A DNA stretch of 64,000 nt, taken from contig JAJQJQ010000031.1 of NCBI GenBank assembly GCA_028622995.1, positions 1,116,001 through 1,180,000 on the forward strand. The letters are read 5' to 3'. Origin of the DNA: Panagrolaimus kolymaensis. Taxonomy: Eukaryota; Nematoda; Chromadorea; Rhabditida; Panagrolaimidae. How positions within the stretch are numbered: position 1 is the first letter of the stretch; every line of letters begins with the position of its first letter. Shown in pieces: positions 46,617 through 58,700 of this stretch. The position numbers and the translations under genes were made by a program. The notes under the pieces were generated by a model. It saw only the letters and a list, made by a program, of their open reading frames with translations, made no database searches and was not told the DNA's origin.

Positions 46617-47141
46617 TAATAATAATGAATCAATCAAAAATGCATTTTTTTTTGTTTTAATAAAATAAATTTTTGTGCCTTAAAAATTTTTTTCTACCAC
46701 CTTTTTTTTAAAATTGATACTTTTTATTTTTTTGTTTTTTTATAATTTCTGTGTAATATTTATATTATGGCTGCTAAATAGGTAAAAAATAATAATGTCA
46801 AAATTCTTCAACCACCCAGTCACAGAAAATAATTTTTGTTTTTTTTTGTTAGAAAAGTATCGTTGCATTTTTTTAATTGTAAAAATAAAAAAACTTTTTT
46901 TTCTTAAAGAAAGGCTTTATTTTTATTTTTTTAAAAACACCAAATTTTACATTTGAAACAATTTTTTAGAAAACAAACTATAAAAATACAAGAAAAAAAT
47001 AAAACCTTTTTTAAAATTTATTTTTTTTAATAACGATCGCCTATGATTGTCTATTAATTAAGAAAAAGGACGAGAAGAAATAATTCTTTCTTTCTTACAT
47101 GCTTTTATGAAATGAAAAAAAGCTCTCGATGATGATGGATT
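46617..47141. other. Spacer between convergent genes
   Basis: 3' ends of mlp-1 (+) and COX5A (-) face each other. T-rich with several AATAAA signals on either strand; no gene recognised. Confidence 0.5.
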
Positions 47142-47800
47142 TTAAAATTCATATCCAGGCTTTTTATCATATCCATAATCTTTATACCATTGTCGTTCCC
47201 ACCAATATTCAGGTTCAGGAATGAAAAGTTCAGGTTTGTCTAAGCCCAAATCTTCCAAAGTGCTGATTCCTAATTCATCAAGAACTGGTTGAACCTAGAA
47301 AAAAAAGAAGCAAAATTAGTTTCAAATAATTTAAATTTAAAAAACTTTGGTCTAAAATTAATTTTTAAAATTTGCTACTTACTTGTTGGATGATATAACC
47401 ATAAACCTTTTCACGATTTGTCTTTCCACCACATTTAATTTTGATTGCTTCCAAGAAACGTAAGCAAAGGGAATAATCGTTTACTCGTCGACAAGCTCGA
47501 AGAGCGGCTTCAACAACTTTGGGATCAGGAATGACATCAAAATCGTGAAGTTCTCCAAGAGCTTTACGAACTTCCCAACCATCAATTTCGGGTCTGTTAA
47601 AATAATCAATAAAATGCTTATCGAAGCCTGAAATAAAAAAATAATTATTAGAATCGTGTGTGTATGAAAAAGATAAACATACGATCTGCGGGCCATTTTT
47701 CCATGATATCATCATGAAATTGTGAGCTTGCCCGTGCTGCTGTAACAGTAATGGGCCGAATAGTTTTAGTCAAGGTTTGGGCTGCACGTAAGAGTGACAT
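47142..47800 (-). CDS. cox-5A: Cytochrome c oxidase subunit 5A, mitochondrial
   Basis: Three exons: 47683-47800, 47383-47627, 47142-47294; 171 residues. The N-terminus MSLLRAAQTLTKTIRPITVT is a mitochondrial targeting peptide. The body has FDKHFIDYFNRPEIDGWEVR, DFDVIPDPKVVEAALRACRR and NDYSLCLRFLEAIKIKCGG, all diagnostic of COX5A, and ends in LDELGISTLEDLGL and further acidic residues. It is a nuclear-encoded matrix-side subunit of complex IV. Length is normal for the family. Confidence 0.93.
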
Positions 47801-50493
47801 CTGAAATTAATGATTTAGAAAAAATGTTTGTAAACAAAGAAATAATAGTTAGTCATTCACGAAAACTATACACAAAATAAAAAAGTTTAATGCTATCTCA
47901 AAATTATATATATGCAAAGTCATCGAAGCATTTTGCTTTAAAAATTTAGCTATCGCGAGACGGAAAATGAAAAATATTGATTATTAATTCAAAGCTTTTA
48001 ATTGAGAATACTCTTTTAAAGCTTTTTCCTCTTATTTTTCCACTATCAATTTTATCTAATCATAAGTTTTTCAAGAAAAAACGCAAACAACTTTTTATAT
48101 TTAAAAAAAACACAAAAACATCACGCTTTTTTCCAAGAAAAATAAAGCTGTTATTACTTCTATTTTTCAACAACTTTTTACACCATTCAATTACCAAAAC
48201 TACAAACTTGGTTTTTTATCAAAAAAATAATTATTTAAAAACCTTAAAAATGCTTAATTTAAGCTACTTTAAAGCTTTTTTTAAAAAAAACACAAAACAG
48301 CCAGACGACGCAAACATTTTCAGTTTGTCACATAGACAAAACATTCGTTTTGAGATTCGAATAAGGTGCAAAAAGAAAAAAAGGGAGATATTGTTTTGGC
48401 GGCAATAAATGTATTCGATTTATTTTTAATGTATCATCTGTGTTAGCGTTTTTTTCTTTGTATTTGCTCAATAAAAAACCCATTATTATTGTTTTTATTA
48501 TTATTTAAATTAAAATGTAACTATTTTTATTTCATTTTTTTTTGAACAATTTGAAATACGATATTTTTTGTTTTAAAAAAACGTAACCTAATTATTACTT
48601 TTTTTTGTGTACGTAAAAATGTTTACTTTTCAACCCTAGTAGCAAAAGAAAAGCAAAAAGTTAGTTAAATACTAAAAAAAACTTTATTTGCCAAATAGTT
48701 TTTTCGTTTATTTTTCTTCGGCATTCCCAGTTTTTTTTCTTCTTCAAGGTTTCTCTTTCTTTTTTTAGTGGAATATGTTTTTTTATATCTATATTTTTTT
48801 AAATATGCAAAAACGATTTCCTTCTCATATTTTTTTTATTTTTTATGTTGAAAAACATGCATATTAAAAAAAAGATGAAGAAAATTTATTTTTCATGGCA
48901 TATTTTTTCATTTAAAAAAAGTTTTGCACGAAAAAAATATATATATATAAGAATTGAGCGAACACTGTTTTGCTTTGCTTTATTTTTCGCACTCTTTTTC
49001 TTTTTACATAAAAACCTAGTAAGTATGTATTATCGAATATTGATGATGAACGAAGAATGAATGAATGGGCCTGAGAGAAAGAAAGAAGGATTTAAACGTC
49101 TTTTTTTTATTTTAATATCTATCCTGCCCTGTTTTTCGGCTTTCGGGGTTATGCCTTTTTCTAGCATAAAAATAAAAATATAAAGAGAAGGGTGCTATTC
49201 CGCTTTTTTTCTTTTGTCCTTTTTCTTTTCTCATTCATTTTTGAATTGTGAACGGCACGCGAGAAGTCTCTTGTCTTTTTCTTTTTTTCCGTTAGCTAAG
49301 TCGAGAAAAAAAAATAGAAGGACAACATTTTTGCCAAGGCTTTTTCATTTTCACTTGGTAAAAGCTAGCTTCAAGAGGCAAAAACCAAAAAAAGATGGCG
49401 TTTTTTTCCGTTTCTTTTTTTTCAGAGGCCAGCTGGGCCCTGTTATATGTTGTTAGTAAGCTAGAAATGACCGCCCCATCAACTCCTTCCTTTTTCTTCC
49501 CATTCCCTTTCTATCTTTCTTTTTTTAGGGTAAAAGTGCTTGGAAAAAAACTGGACAAGGAAAAGGAAAAAGGAAAATGAAAATAAAGATGAGGAAAGAA
49601 GTCATCTTCTTCGTCTGTCTTTATCCTCCTCCATTTTTCCTTTCCCGACGATAATGGTTTTGACTTTGACTTTTTTGTTTTTGGTTTTTATGCCAATGTT
49701 ATTATTCCCTTCCATTTTTTTTTATTTGTCGGCATGAGTCTTTTGTGTAAATTATATTTATTCCAGGTCGAATAATAACCCTCTTTAATACTTTGCGCAG
49801 AGAGAGAATAGGATGAGTGTCCATGACTTTGACTTGACTGAATTTTTTTTTTTCTGCATGTTTTCATGGTTGATGAGACTATCTCTTTCTCCCTCATTTT
49901 TTTATTTTTATTTTTTTGATCTCCTCCTCTCTGTGTTCAATGTTCAGATTGATCCAAAACGGCGCGTGTGCATCATTTATTCATTCCATCGGTCGTTATT
50001 CGGCGCCATACCGCGCAGGCAAACAAGCAAGCAACTGCAACAACGGCGGCGGCAAAGGTGTCAGTTCCGTTGTTGCTGTTGTCGTCGTTGATTTTTTTAT
50101 TCTTCTCCCTCTCATTTTCTGTACCTCGTCTTCTTTTCTTTTTTTTGATCCAAATGAAAAAAAGTTTTTTTGGATGTTCAATTTTTCTCCCTGTTTTTTT
50201 CGTTGCTTTTCGCCATCATTGTTATTGAGAAAGAAAATTTATTTTTATTTTGGTTGTTGTTGCTTAGACAAACTTTTCGCGCATTTTTTATTCGATTGTT
50301 TTTTTTTTTGCTTTCGTTTTTTTTTTTGCCCTGATTGATTAGTCATTTTTTTCCTTTCTTCTTACTTTTTTGATTTTTTAGAGTGTTAACAAATTTTTCC
50401 TGCCACAAATTTGTATATTTATATTTAATTTTTCTACCTCGACATGTAGTGGGAGCTTTGGCAGGCAGAATTAATTAAAAAATAGTAATAATT
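47801..50493. other. Intergenic region upstream of the ADAM gene
   Basis: 2.7 kb, T-rich with blocks of higher GC (49240-49450 and 49900-50110). Open frames at 47977-48408 and 49214-50338 translate to lysine/phenylalanine/serine runs and lack introns or domain motifs; they are not accepted. TTTTTTAG at 50374-50381 could be a leader acceptor for the ADAM mRNA. Confidence 0.45.
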
Positions 50494-53400
50494 ATGAAAT
50501 TTAAAATATTTCCACCATTATCGTTACTATTTTTACTGCTGCTATTAATATCTTATGCTACTTTAGCTACTTCAAAAGGTAAGTGTTTTTTTTGCCACTT
50601 TCCATTTCCACTTTTTACTTTCTTTGAATGAAAAAATTTGAAATTTGTTTTCTTCGAAAAAAAGCTACAAAATAAAATGTGTGGTAATTTTCCCATGCTT
50701 TTTGAGTTTTCTTCTACTTTATGGAAAACATTTGAGACTATTTTCTCGTTGTGGACAATTCAGCAGCGAAAAAAGCCATCATTTTTTCCTCAAAGAAAAA
50801 AGCATGAAAAAGCTTTAATGACTCTTCCTTTGGGAGCAGCAATCTGAGAACTTTTGCTTTTTTACTTTTTTTAAATACAAATTTTAAAACAATAAAAATT
50901 AACATTCATTTTTTTCTTCTTAATTTTATTTTATTTAAATTTTTCTCATATTTCAGTTAATTTGAGACATTCAACAACAAATAAAGAATTTATAAGTCAT
51001 TTAAAAGAGGGAGAATTTGAAGTGGTTCACCCTTTTCAAGTTAGGGATAAAAATGAAAGAATAGGAATTGATACAAGAAATTATTTTTTAAATGCATCTG
51101 TACATTATCAACATATTACAATTGTTATTCGTTCAACTTCACTTGTAAATGGTAGATTAAAATTAATTTTAAATTTAAATGATTATTTATTTTTTAATGA
51201 AACTAAATTTAATAAAGTAAGTTTTTTATAGCAAAAAAAAAGAGGAAAGTAGATTTTTTGATAAAAAAAAGTGGTAGAGTCTCGAAACGATAGTTTTTAA
51301 AAAAATTCTTGTTCTTGGAACGAAAATTTAAAATTTTTTTGAGGTTTTGTAGCGAAAATCACAACTTTTAGTAAAATTCTTCGAACTAAATTTGATTTAA
51401 ACTAATTCCATAAATTTTTAGTTGGATAGCAATGGCGAATCTCCCATTGAATCTCGCATTGAAAATTGTTTTTATCAAGGCACAGTTAATGGTGATGCTA
51501 CATCATTTGTTGCTATTTCTACGTGTAATGGATTACGGTAAATTTTTTTTTATCATTAAAACTATTTTCCAATTTGCATTTTTTTTCAGAGGTATTATTG
51601 CATTTGAAAATGGAACTTCATATGGTTTATGGCCGCTGGACGGTGGAGATAGAGGAAGACGACATCCTCATGTATTATTTAAAACCAATTGGAAAGAGGA
51701 ATTTTCTTGTGGGGCAATCACACAAAATTTGGGATCTCAATTTTCTATGTTAGGAAAAAGAAAAAAGCGGGATGTAACTCGACAAACTAAATACATAGAA
51801 TTGGCGATTATTGGAGACAAAAAATTTATTGGAGAATATTCATTTAAAGATGATGAAGCTGTTCATTATCTTCTTGAAACTATTAATATCGCAGATTTGG
51901 TAAGAATTTTTCCCCAAAAATTTGCATAATTTTTAACATTTTCACGTTTTTGAAAAAATTGCAAAAAAAATTTATCGTCTGCTTTTTACTTTCGATCGCT
52001 AATATTTTATCCTAACGAATTTTTTTTTATAGATGGTTGCCCGAGATTTAAATATTCGACTTTCTGTAACTTATTTGGAACTTTGGATGGACGCTCAAAG
52101 AGTGGATATTCACAATGATATTGAACGAACTTTAAGCGGAGTCCATGATTATGTTACTGGGCATATTTATCATATTGGTAAAGATGCAACCCTTATGTTT
52201 ACTTCCTCATCATTTGCAAGCCAAGATTCGATATCAGCGATGTTTTCAAGCATTTGCACTTCTCGAGCTGTAGGAATTGTAAAGGTTCGTTTTTCACATT
52301 TAATTATTTTTTTCAATGGCATTTAAGTGTAAGCAGGTAAATGCTTCGGGCATATTTGACCAACCAATTTGTGAACACTTGTCGTCGTCGAAAAAATTCA
52401 ATTATCTCTACTTTTCATTTGTTCCTTTGTGCTTTTTTTCAATGAAAAGCGGCGTTTCTCGTTTTGCGCATCTTTTGTAGCGTAAATTAAAATTTCACTC
52501 AAAAAAACCTTTAAACTTAAAAAACGGAAGAGAAATAAATATTGTATCTCTTTTTGTTAATCCAATTTTTAAGGCTTTATTAAATTAAGTTATAAATCTT
52601 TTGAACCAAAAATACAAAAATCATCGCAGTTTAGTGTTTTTTTTTCAAAAAAAAAAAACGAACACTGAAGCTTTAGCTTTTTGACAGGACATGGACGACA
52701 ATGGCAGAAACAATTGACAGCTACATCTTTAGATTTAAAGATTTAGAGATGACTACTTTCCATTTTTCTCTATTGTCACATGTCTTTTCTCTATATTTTT
52801 TTAACTTCTTCGAACATCTGCCATTCATTTTTGACTATCTTCTGTTTTCTTGTTTTTAAAAATATTCGCGGATGGATGAATAACGGCGCACGATGAGGCT
52901 TTTTCCTAAAAATCTTAAAACTATGAAGAAAAAAAAGACAAAAGAAAATGCAGTAGAAGAAGCGTTTAGGGATATCATCGGCAGCTACTAAACAAGCTTC
53001 TTTTATTTCTTTTAATGCTTCAACAAAATGAATGTCGAGAAAAAAGCGTTCGAAAGTAAAATAAAAGCGTGAAATGGCTTTTAAATTTCTTTTATTTTCT
53101 TTTTCTATTGTAATGGTCAAAACAATGAATGAATGCTTTTGCATTTTTATATAGATTGCAATCTTTCTTTTGGGAAATGGAAAGAAGTGCAAAAAGGCAA
53201 AAAAAAGTTAAAATTAAAACAGCTTTATTCCACCACATTCATTCTTTTGACTTTTTGACTTTTGACACTCACTTTGAATTACCACATTTATTTTTATTTT
53301 TTGATTTAAAATTGAGATAATATTGTATTTTACTATTGTTTTTCTGTCAAAAAAAGCTTGCTTTCATTTGGATGATTTTATTTGATGGAAGCAAAGTTAA

Positions 53401-56166
53401 ATTAAAGTCGAAAGGAAAAATTCACAAATTCAATGAAGCATGCATAAAAAGTTTTTTGAAGATTTTTTAGTGCAAATAAATAAAAAGTTTTTGAATTAAA
53501 AATAGGGCATAATTTGTTTGAAATTTAAAAAAAGAAGCAAATTAATAGCAAAAAAATAATTATAGACAGTTGGCTCAAATACCGTTCATGAAACTTCACA
53601 ATTCGTTTCGCATGCAATTGGACATATTCTTGGAATAGATCATGATTCAGCTGATTGCCTTTGCGCTAATCAACAACAATGTATTATGAGTCGGAGTCAG
53701 AGGTAATTTTTTTACCCATCTTTAAATTTTTTTTAATTATTAAAATTTCGTTTAGTACTTCTGGTTCCAATTTCCTTTGGCAATTTTCAAAGTGTAGTGT
53801 AGCTCGAATGCATAGTGTCCTTCAATCTGGACACGTTCAATGCCTTTTAAATCGACCATTTCAAGAATCTCGATTACATCAATGTGGAAATGGAGTGGTT
53901 GATGGAGATGAAGAATGTGATTGTGGCCCCAGGAATGAATGCTTTGATCCATGTTGCGATCCTTTAACTTGTACCTTGCGTGCTCATGCTCAATGTGCCT
54001 CCCATCAAAGTTGTTGTCATCGATGTGAATTAAAAAAGTCTGGAACGCCTTGTCGCGAATCTCGTTCAAGTTGTGATGTGCCAGAATTTTGTGATGGTGA
54101 ATCTGGCGATTGTCCAGCGGATGGATATTTGGTGGATGGAATTCTTTGCGGAATTAAAGGCCAATGTTGGAAGGGAAATTGTTCAGACCCGGAGCAACAA
54201 TGCAAAGCTCTTTGGGGTTCAGATGCTCATGCCGCTGAAGAACCATGCTATGATTACAATGAAAAAGGTTTAGAATATGGAAATTGTGGACGAAACCGAA
54301 ATGGCGACTTTAATAAATGCGAACCCGAAAATAAAAAATGTGGAACATTACATTGTCGCAACGGAGTTAATTTACCGATAGACTCTTCTTTGACGTCCTT
54401 CAATTTTCAATTTGCATTCGGTGGAAAACATGTTCAATGCAAAGCTATCACAAATACTGTGGTGGGTTTGGTGGCAGATGGAACAAATTGCGGAACAGGA
54501 AGTATTTGTATTCAAGGCGTTTGTTTACCTTTGGTTCAAGTCTCTCCACCTGTTCATTGTCCAAGTAATAATTTAGCTTTACAATGTTCAGGACATGGGG
54601 TAAGTAAAATTAATATTTTTATTTTATATTTCAAATTTTATGAATATTTAAAAAACCCTAAAACATTTTTAACTTTTTAAACTAATTTTTTTATAATTTT
54701 CTCAAAGATTTCTAAATTCAATTTTTATGCAAAATTTTTTATAGAAAAAACCATTAAAAATAAATTATGAATGTATTTATTTATTTTTTTATAGGATTGC
54801 ACGACCACTCAAAAATGCATTTGTTATGATGGATGGATGGGAATTGCATGTGATACAAGATCCAATACTTCGAGAAGAATAATTTTTGCAACTACCCCAT
54901 CAAATTCTGGAGATTTATCGTTTTCATCATTTAATGGACGAACAATAGAAACCACAACTTTATTAATGATTTTATTGGTTGTTGGTGTATTTTTATTGTT
55001 ACTTCTCGTGTGCTTGTTAATATTTTATCGACGAAAAAGTTCCACAGAATATAGTGTTCCAATTGGAGGAGATAAAATAGATGAAAGTTATCAAGAAGAT
55101 AATAATAGAGTTATCAAATTTGGATCTATGCCTAGTTATCGGTTAGTTACTTTTTGAAAAAATTATAGAATTAAGAAAATTTGAAAAATTCTTTGAAAGT
55201 TTTCGAAATTTCATGAAAACTTTTTTTGTTAAAAAAATTTGTATCTTGAACGATTTTCCAAAGTTTAAAAAAATGAATGGAAAATACCTACGAATTTGAA
55301 AATTAATTAAAATTTTTTTTTTCAGTGATGACAAACGAAAACAAAAGAAAAACAAACGAGTTTATGACGCTCTAAACCGAATAAATGAAGTTGATGAGCG
55401 AGAAACATCGTCGCTAAAATCAAAAGAATCTAATTCGGTTGCAAGTGTCCCATCTCACGCGGCTGAAAGCATTCATTTCCCTGACGCTCAAGATCATTAT
55501 AACCCCAATGGCGGAATATTGAAAAATCCTCGAATGCCTAGATTTTATGATACCGAAGCTATTTATGCTCAATCTGTGATACCTAATGCAGGAAATAGTT
55601 CTCCAGCACAAAGTGATTTCTGTGTAATTCGAAGGCATCATCAAACTCCACATCGAAGTAGCAATTTTGATTATAATTCTGGGTATGCAACGGATTCAGA
55701 TTTGCCTCCATTTAATTTGGATCGATATGAAAGACACGAGCATGGAAGCAGTTCGATTGGAAGCAATCTTTCGTCCAGGGCTGGGTCTTCGCATATTCCC
55801 GTTCCAGCATTGTTAAAGCTTTCAAGCATCACTCAACTTTTTAATCAGCTTCCAAATGAAGAAGAAGAAGAAAATTGTAGTGAACCTGAACTTTTAATTG
55901 GTAATGATTCAATCGAAAAACGAGGTTCGTTTACTTTAAAGGAAAACTTTTTAATCGTTAACTTTTTTTAAAATTTTGTTTTTGTAGGACCTGAACCAAT
56001 TGGAGATCATCGACCTGATATAAATAATACAAACACTTTCACGCCTGATGGCCCACCAGCTTCAGCAGATTCGGGTCATCCAGCAAGCATATATGATCCT
56101 CGACAATCCCCTCATCTATTTGATGATCAATTTAAATTACATATTGATTCTTCTGGAAATACTTGA
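50494..56166 (+). CDS. Transmembrane ADAM protein without active-site Glu (UNC-71-like)
   Basis: Ten exons: 50494-50578, 50957-51216, 51422-51537, 51590-51899, 52033-52284, 53566-53702, 53756-54599, 54795-55141, 55326-55924, 55988-56166; 1042 residues. Order: signal peptide (MKFKIFPPLSLLFLLLLLIS), prodomain with NCFYQGTVNG and STCNGLRG, furin-like GKRKKRD (about 209-215), metalloprotease-like domain, disintegrin domain (NGVVDGDEECDCG; loop SRSSCDVPEFCDG), cysteine-rich domain, EGF-like module (CICYDGWMGIACD), TM helix at about 723-746, and a long cytoplasmic tail of about 295 residues. The zinc motif is HAIGHILGIDHD (357-368) for HExGHxxGxxHD: the catalytic glutamate is alanine. So an adhesive or scaffolding role, as for nematode UNC-71 in axon guidance, is more likely than proteolysis. 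Orthology is inferred. Confidence 0.88.
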
Positions 56167-56555
56167 ATTTAATTTAATTTGTATTTATTATTAATGAAAT
56201 TGTTGTTTGTCTTTTTGATCTCTTGATTTCTTATTTTTTAATATTTAAATTTTGTTTATTTTTTTAATAATAAATTTGCCTTTCATTAAACATAAAAAAT
56301 CCGAAACTTTTTTACACATTCAGATAGAAAAAAAAACACTTTATTTTGCATTAAAAAATCGAAAAACCAGAAGCTATAAAATTCAAAAAAGGCACAAATA
56401 ATATTTTAATTAAATTTATTTCTTTGAAAACAAAAAATACTTTAAATGTGTAAACATAAAAGCAAAACCAAAACCCTTTTCCCAACTATCAAAAAAATAA
56501 AGACTAAAAATATAAATTTAATACACAAATTTTCCTTTAAAAAAATGTAATCATT
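56167..56555. other. Spacer between convergent genes
   Basis: 3' flanks of the ADAM gene (+) and ACADM (-). AATAAA near 56268 fits ADAM 3' end formation. No gene. Confidence 0.5.
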
Positions 56556-57930
56556 CTATGGAGCCCCAGCTGATCCAGTTTCCATTGCTTTTTGAATAAG
56601 AGTTCGTGAAATAACAAGACGCTGAATTTGTGAAGTGCCTTCATAAATTTGATAAATTTTTGCATCTCGATATAATTTTTCAGCTGGATATTCGGTGTTG
56701 AAACCTGCTCCACCAAAAACTTGAATGCAATTTGATGCAGCTTGAACCGCAGTATCAGAAGCAAAACATTTAGCGATCGAAGCCATATATGATGAACGAG
56801 ATTTTTTATCTACATCATTTGCAGCTCGATATGTAATTAATCGAGCTAGTTCAAGGTTGATTGCCATATCAGCGAGCATAAATGAAACGCCTTGATGCTA
56901 AAAAAAAGTTTTATTCTAACACATTTTTCAAGAAAATTTTCCAAACCTGAGCAATAGGAACTCCAAAAGTTTTACGTTCAAGAGAATATTTGGTTGCTTC
57001 ATCCAAAGCTCTCCAAGCTAATCCAACTGCACCTGCAGCAACTCCTGGACGAGTCATATCAAATGCAGACATGGCCACTTTAAAACCTTCACCTTCTTTT
57101 CCAATTACATTTTCTTTTGGAACTTCCACATCTTCAAAAGTAACCCCTCGAGTATCAGCACATCGTTGGCCCATATTCATTTCTTTTTTACCTCGAGTTA
57201 TTCCAGCTGCATCTCCATCCACGATGAAAGCTGTGAAAGCTTTACCCGCTGGGGTTTTGGGGTTTGAGTCTGTTCTGGCAAGGACGAAGAACCAACTAGC
57301 AAATCCTGCTCCGGTAATCCACATTTTGCTTCCATTTATTATATATTTATCTCCTTTCAATTCAGCTCGGGTTTTAACTCCATTTACATCTGAGCCAGCT
57401 CCAGCTTCGGTTACGCCATAAGCCTAGAAACAAAAAACTTTAACAACTGAAGATAATTTAGAAAAGCACACGATGATTTATAAAAAGCTTACAGCATAAT
57501 TTTTATGACTTTCAGTTAACATTCCCAAATATTTTTTCTTTTGTTCATCATTTCCTGAAATATATACTGGAGCAATGGCAAGCGAAGGACCCATAATAGC
57601 TAATTGAATTCCCGTGCAACCATAGGATAAAGCTTCAATGATCATCGCTGTTTCAGCGGTGGTTAATCCAGGGCCACCATATTTTTCAGGAATTTGTGGA
57701 TGCATTAAACCCATTTCATGAGCTTGTTTAACAATATCCCATGGAAATTCCCCTGATTTATCAAACTTTGCAGCATTTGGAACGATTACATCTTTGGAAA
57801 ACTGGAGGGCAGCTTGTTGAAATTGTCGTTGTTGTTCGGTGAATTCAAATGAAAAACAACGGTTTTGTTGATGTCGTTGAATGGATGAAACCCGACGACC
57901 AAAATGGGATATAACTCGAGAATTCATCAT
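56556..57930 (-). CDS. Medium-chain acyl-CoA dehydrogenase, mitochondrial
   Basis: Three exons: 57493-57930, 56947-57423, 56556-56897; 418 residues, near the usual 421 of ACADM. It starts with a targeting peptide ([20 protein letters not shown]). Landmarks: [66 protein letters not shown] with the FAD/acyl binding loop, [48 protein letters not shown] and [11 protein letters not shown], where the glutamate is the catalytic base. It carries out the first FAD-linked step of beta-oxidation of medium-chain acyl-CoA in the matrix and passes electrons to ETF. Medium-chain preference is inferred from likeness to ACADM. Confidence 0.92.
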
Positions 57931-58700
57931 CTTGATTTGTTTCAGTGCTTTAATTTATGGATGAAGAACTATGAATTTCTGAAAAACGTCAATGAAAATT
58001 ATGTGAAATTTTTTTTATTAAAGCCCAAAGTTTTCATAAATATAATTAACCACGAACAAATTTTTTCAATCGCCACAAAATTTAGCGTTTTTATGGACTT
58101 TGATTTGAAAAAAAAATGCTGAGCAAAGTCCAAAGAAATATATTTACTTTTATTTTAAAGTATTAAAATAAAAGTTATATTTAAAAGCAAAGTTTTAATT
58201 AGTTTATTTTTAATCAATCTTCCTTTTTAATTTGGAGTGTCGTTTCTGTTTGTATGTCTGTATGTATGTCGTTTCTGCTTTTGTTTTGTTTTGTCCCGAT
58301 AGCCTAGATCAGTTTTTTACGCTGATTCCGAATATGTTGGTCTCACGTTTCGGAGAGTCAAATATGTCCATGTTTTGACCAGTTTAAATTTGCATTTTAT
58401 AAAATTTTTCTTGACACGAAAGTTTCCCTTTGTTTGTTTTGAAATGGAAATGCTTGCAATTTTTGTAAGCATTTTTTTGGAAGTCAAAAATTTGTTTTTC
58501 TCTGACTGTCTGCATCGAAATTACACATTATTGTTTGATTTCGTTTTATTTTTTGGTTAGGCTTGCTTGAACATTTTTTTTACATGTGATTTATTTATTC
58601 AAGCTATTTTTCTGAATTATTCTTCAACTTTTTTCCTGATTGGTATTGGTATTGTTTATTTTTTTATTTTTTCTGCATTTTCTGTTGTTGTACCTCAGAA
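57931..58700. other. Boundary region upstream of the Helitron frame
   Basis: Holds the 5' flank of the ACADM gene and the left part of the Helitron. The Helitron 5' terminus (expected TC after an A) could not be placed. A GC-richer patch at 58290-58375 (CGATAGCCTAGATC...GTTTCGGAGAG) may be element sequence. Confidence 0.4.

Noticed and set aside
47977..48408. 143-codon lysine/phenylalanine frame
   Set aside because: AT-rich composition; no coding signature.
49214..50338. Four overlapping frames upstream of the ADAM gene
   Set aside because: Overlapping in different phases with low-complexity translations; not independent genes.
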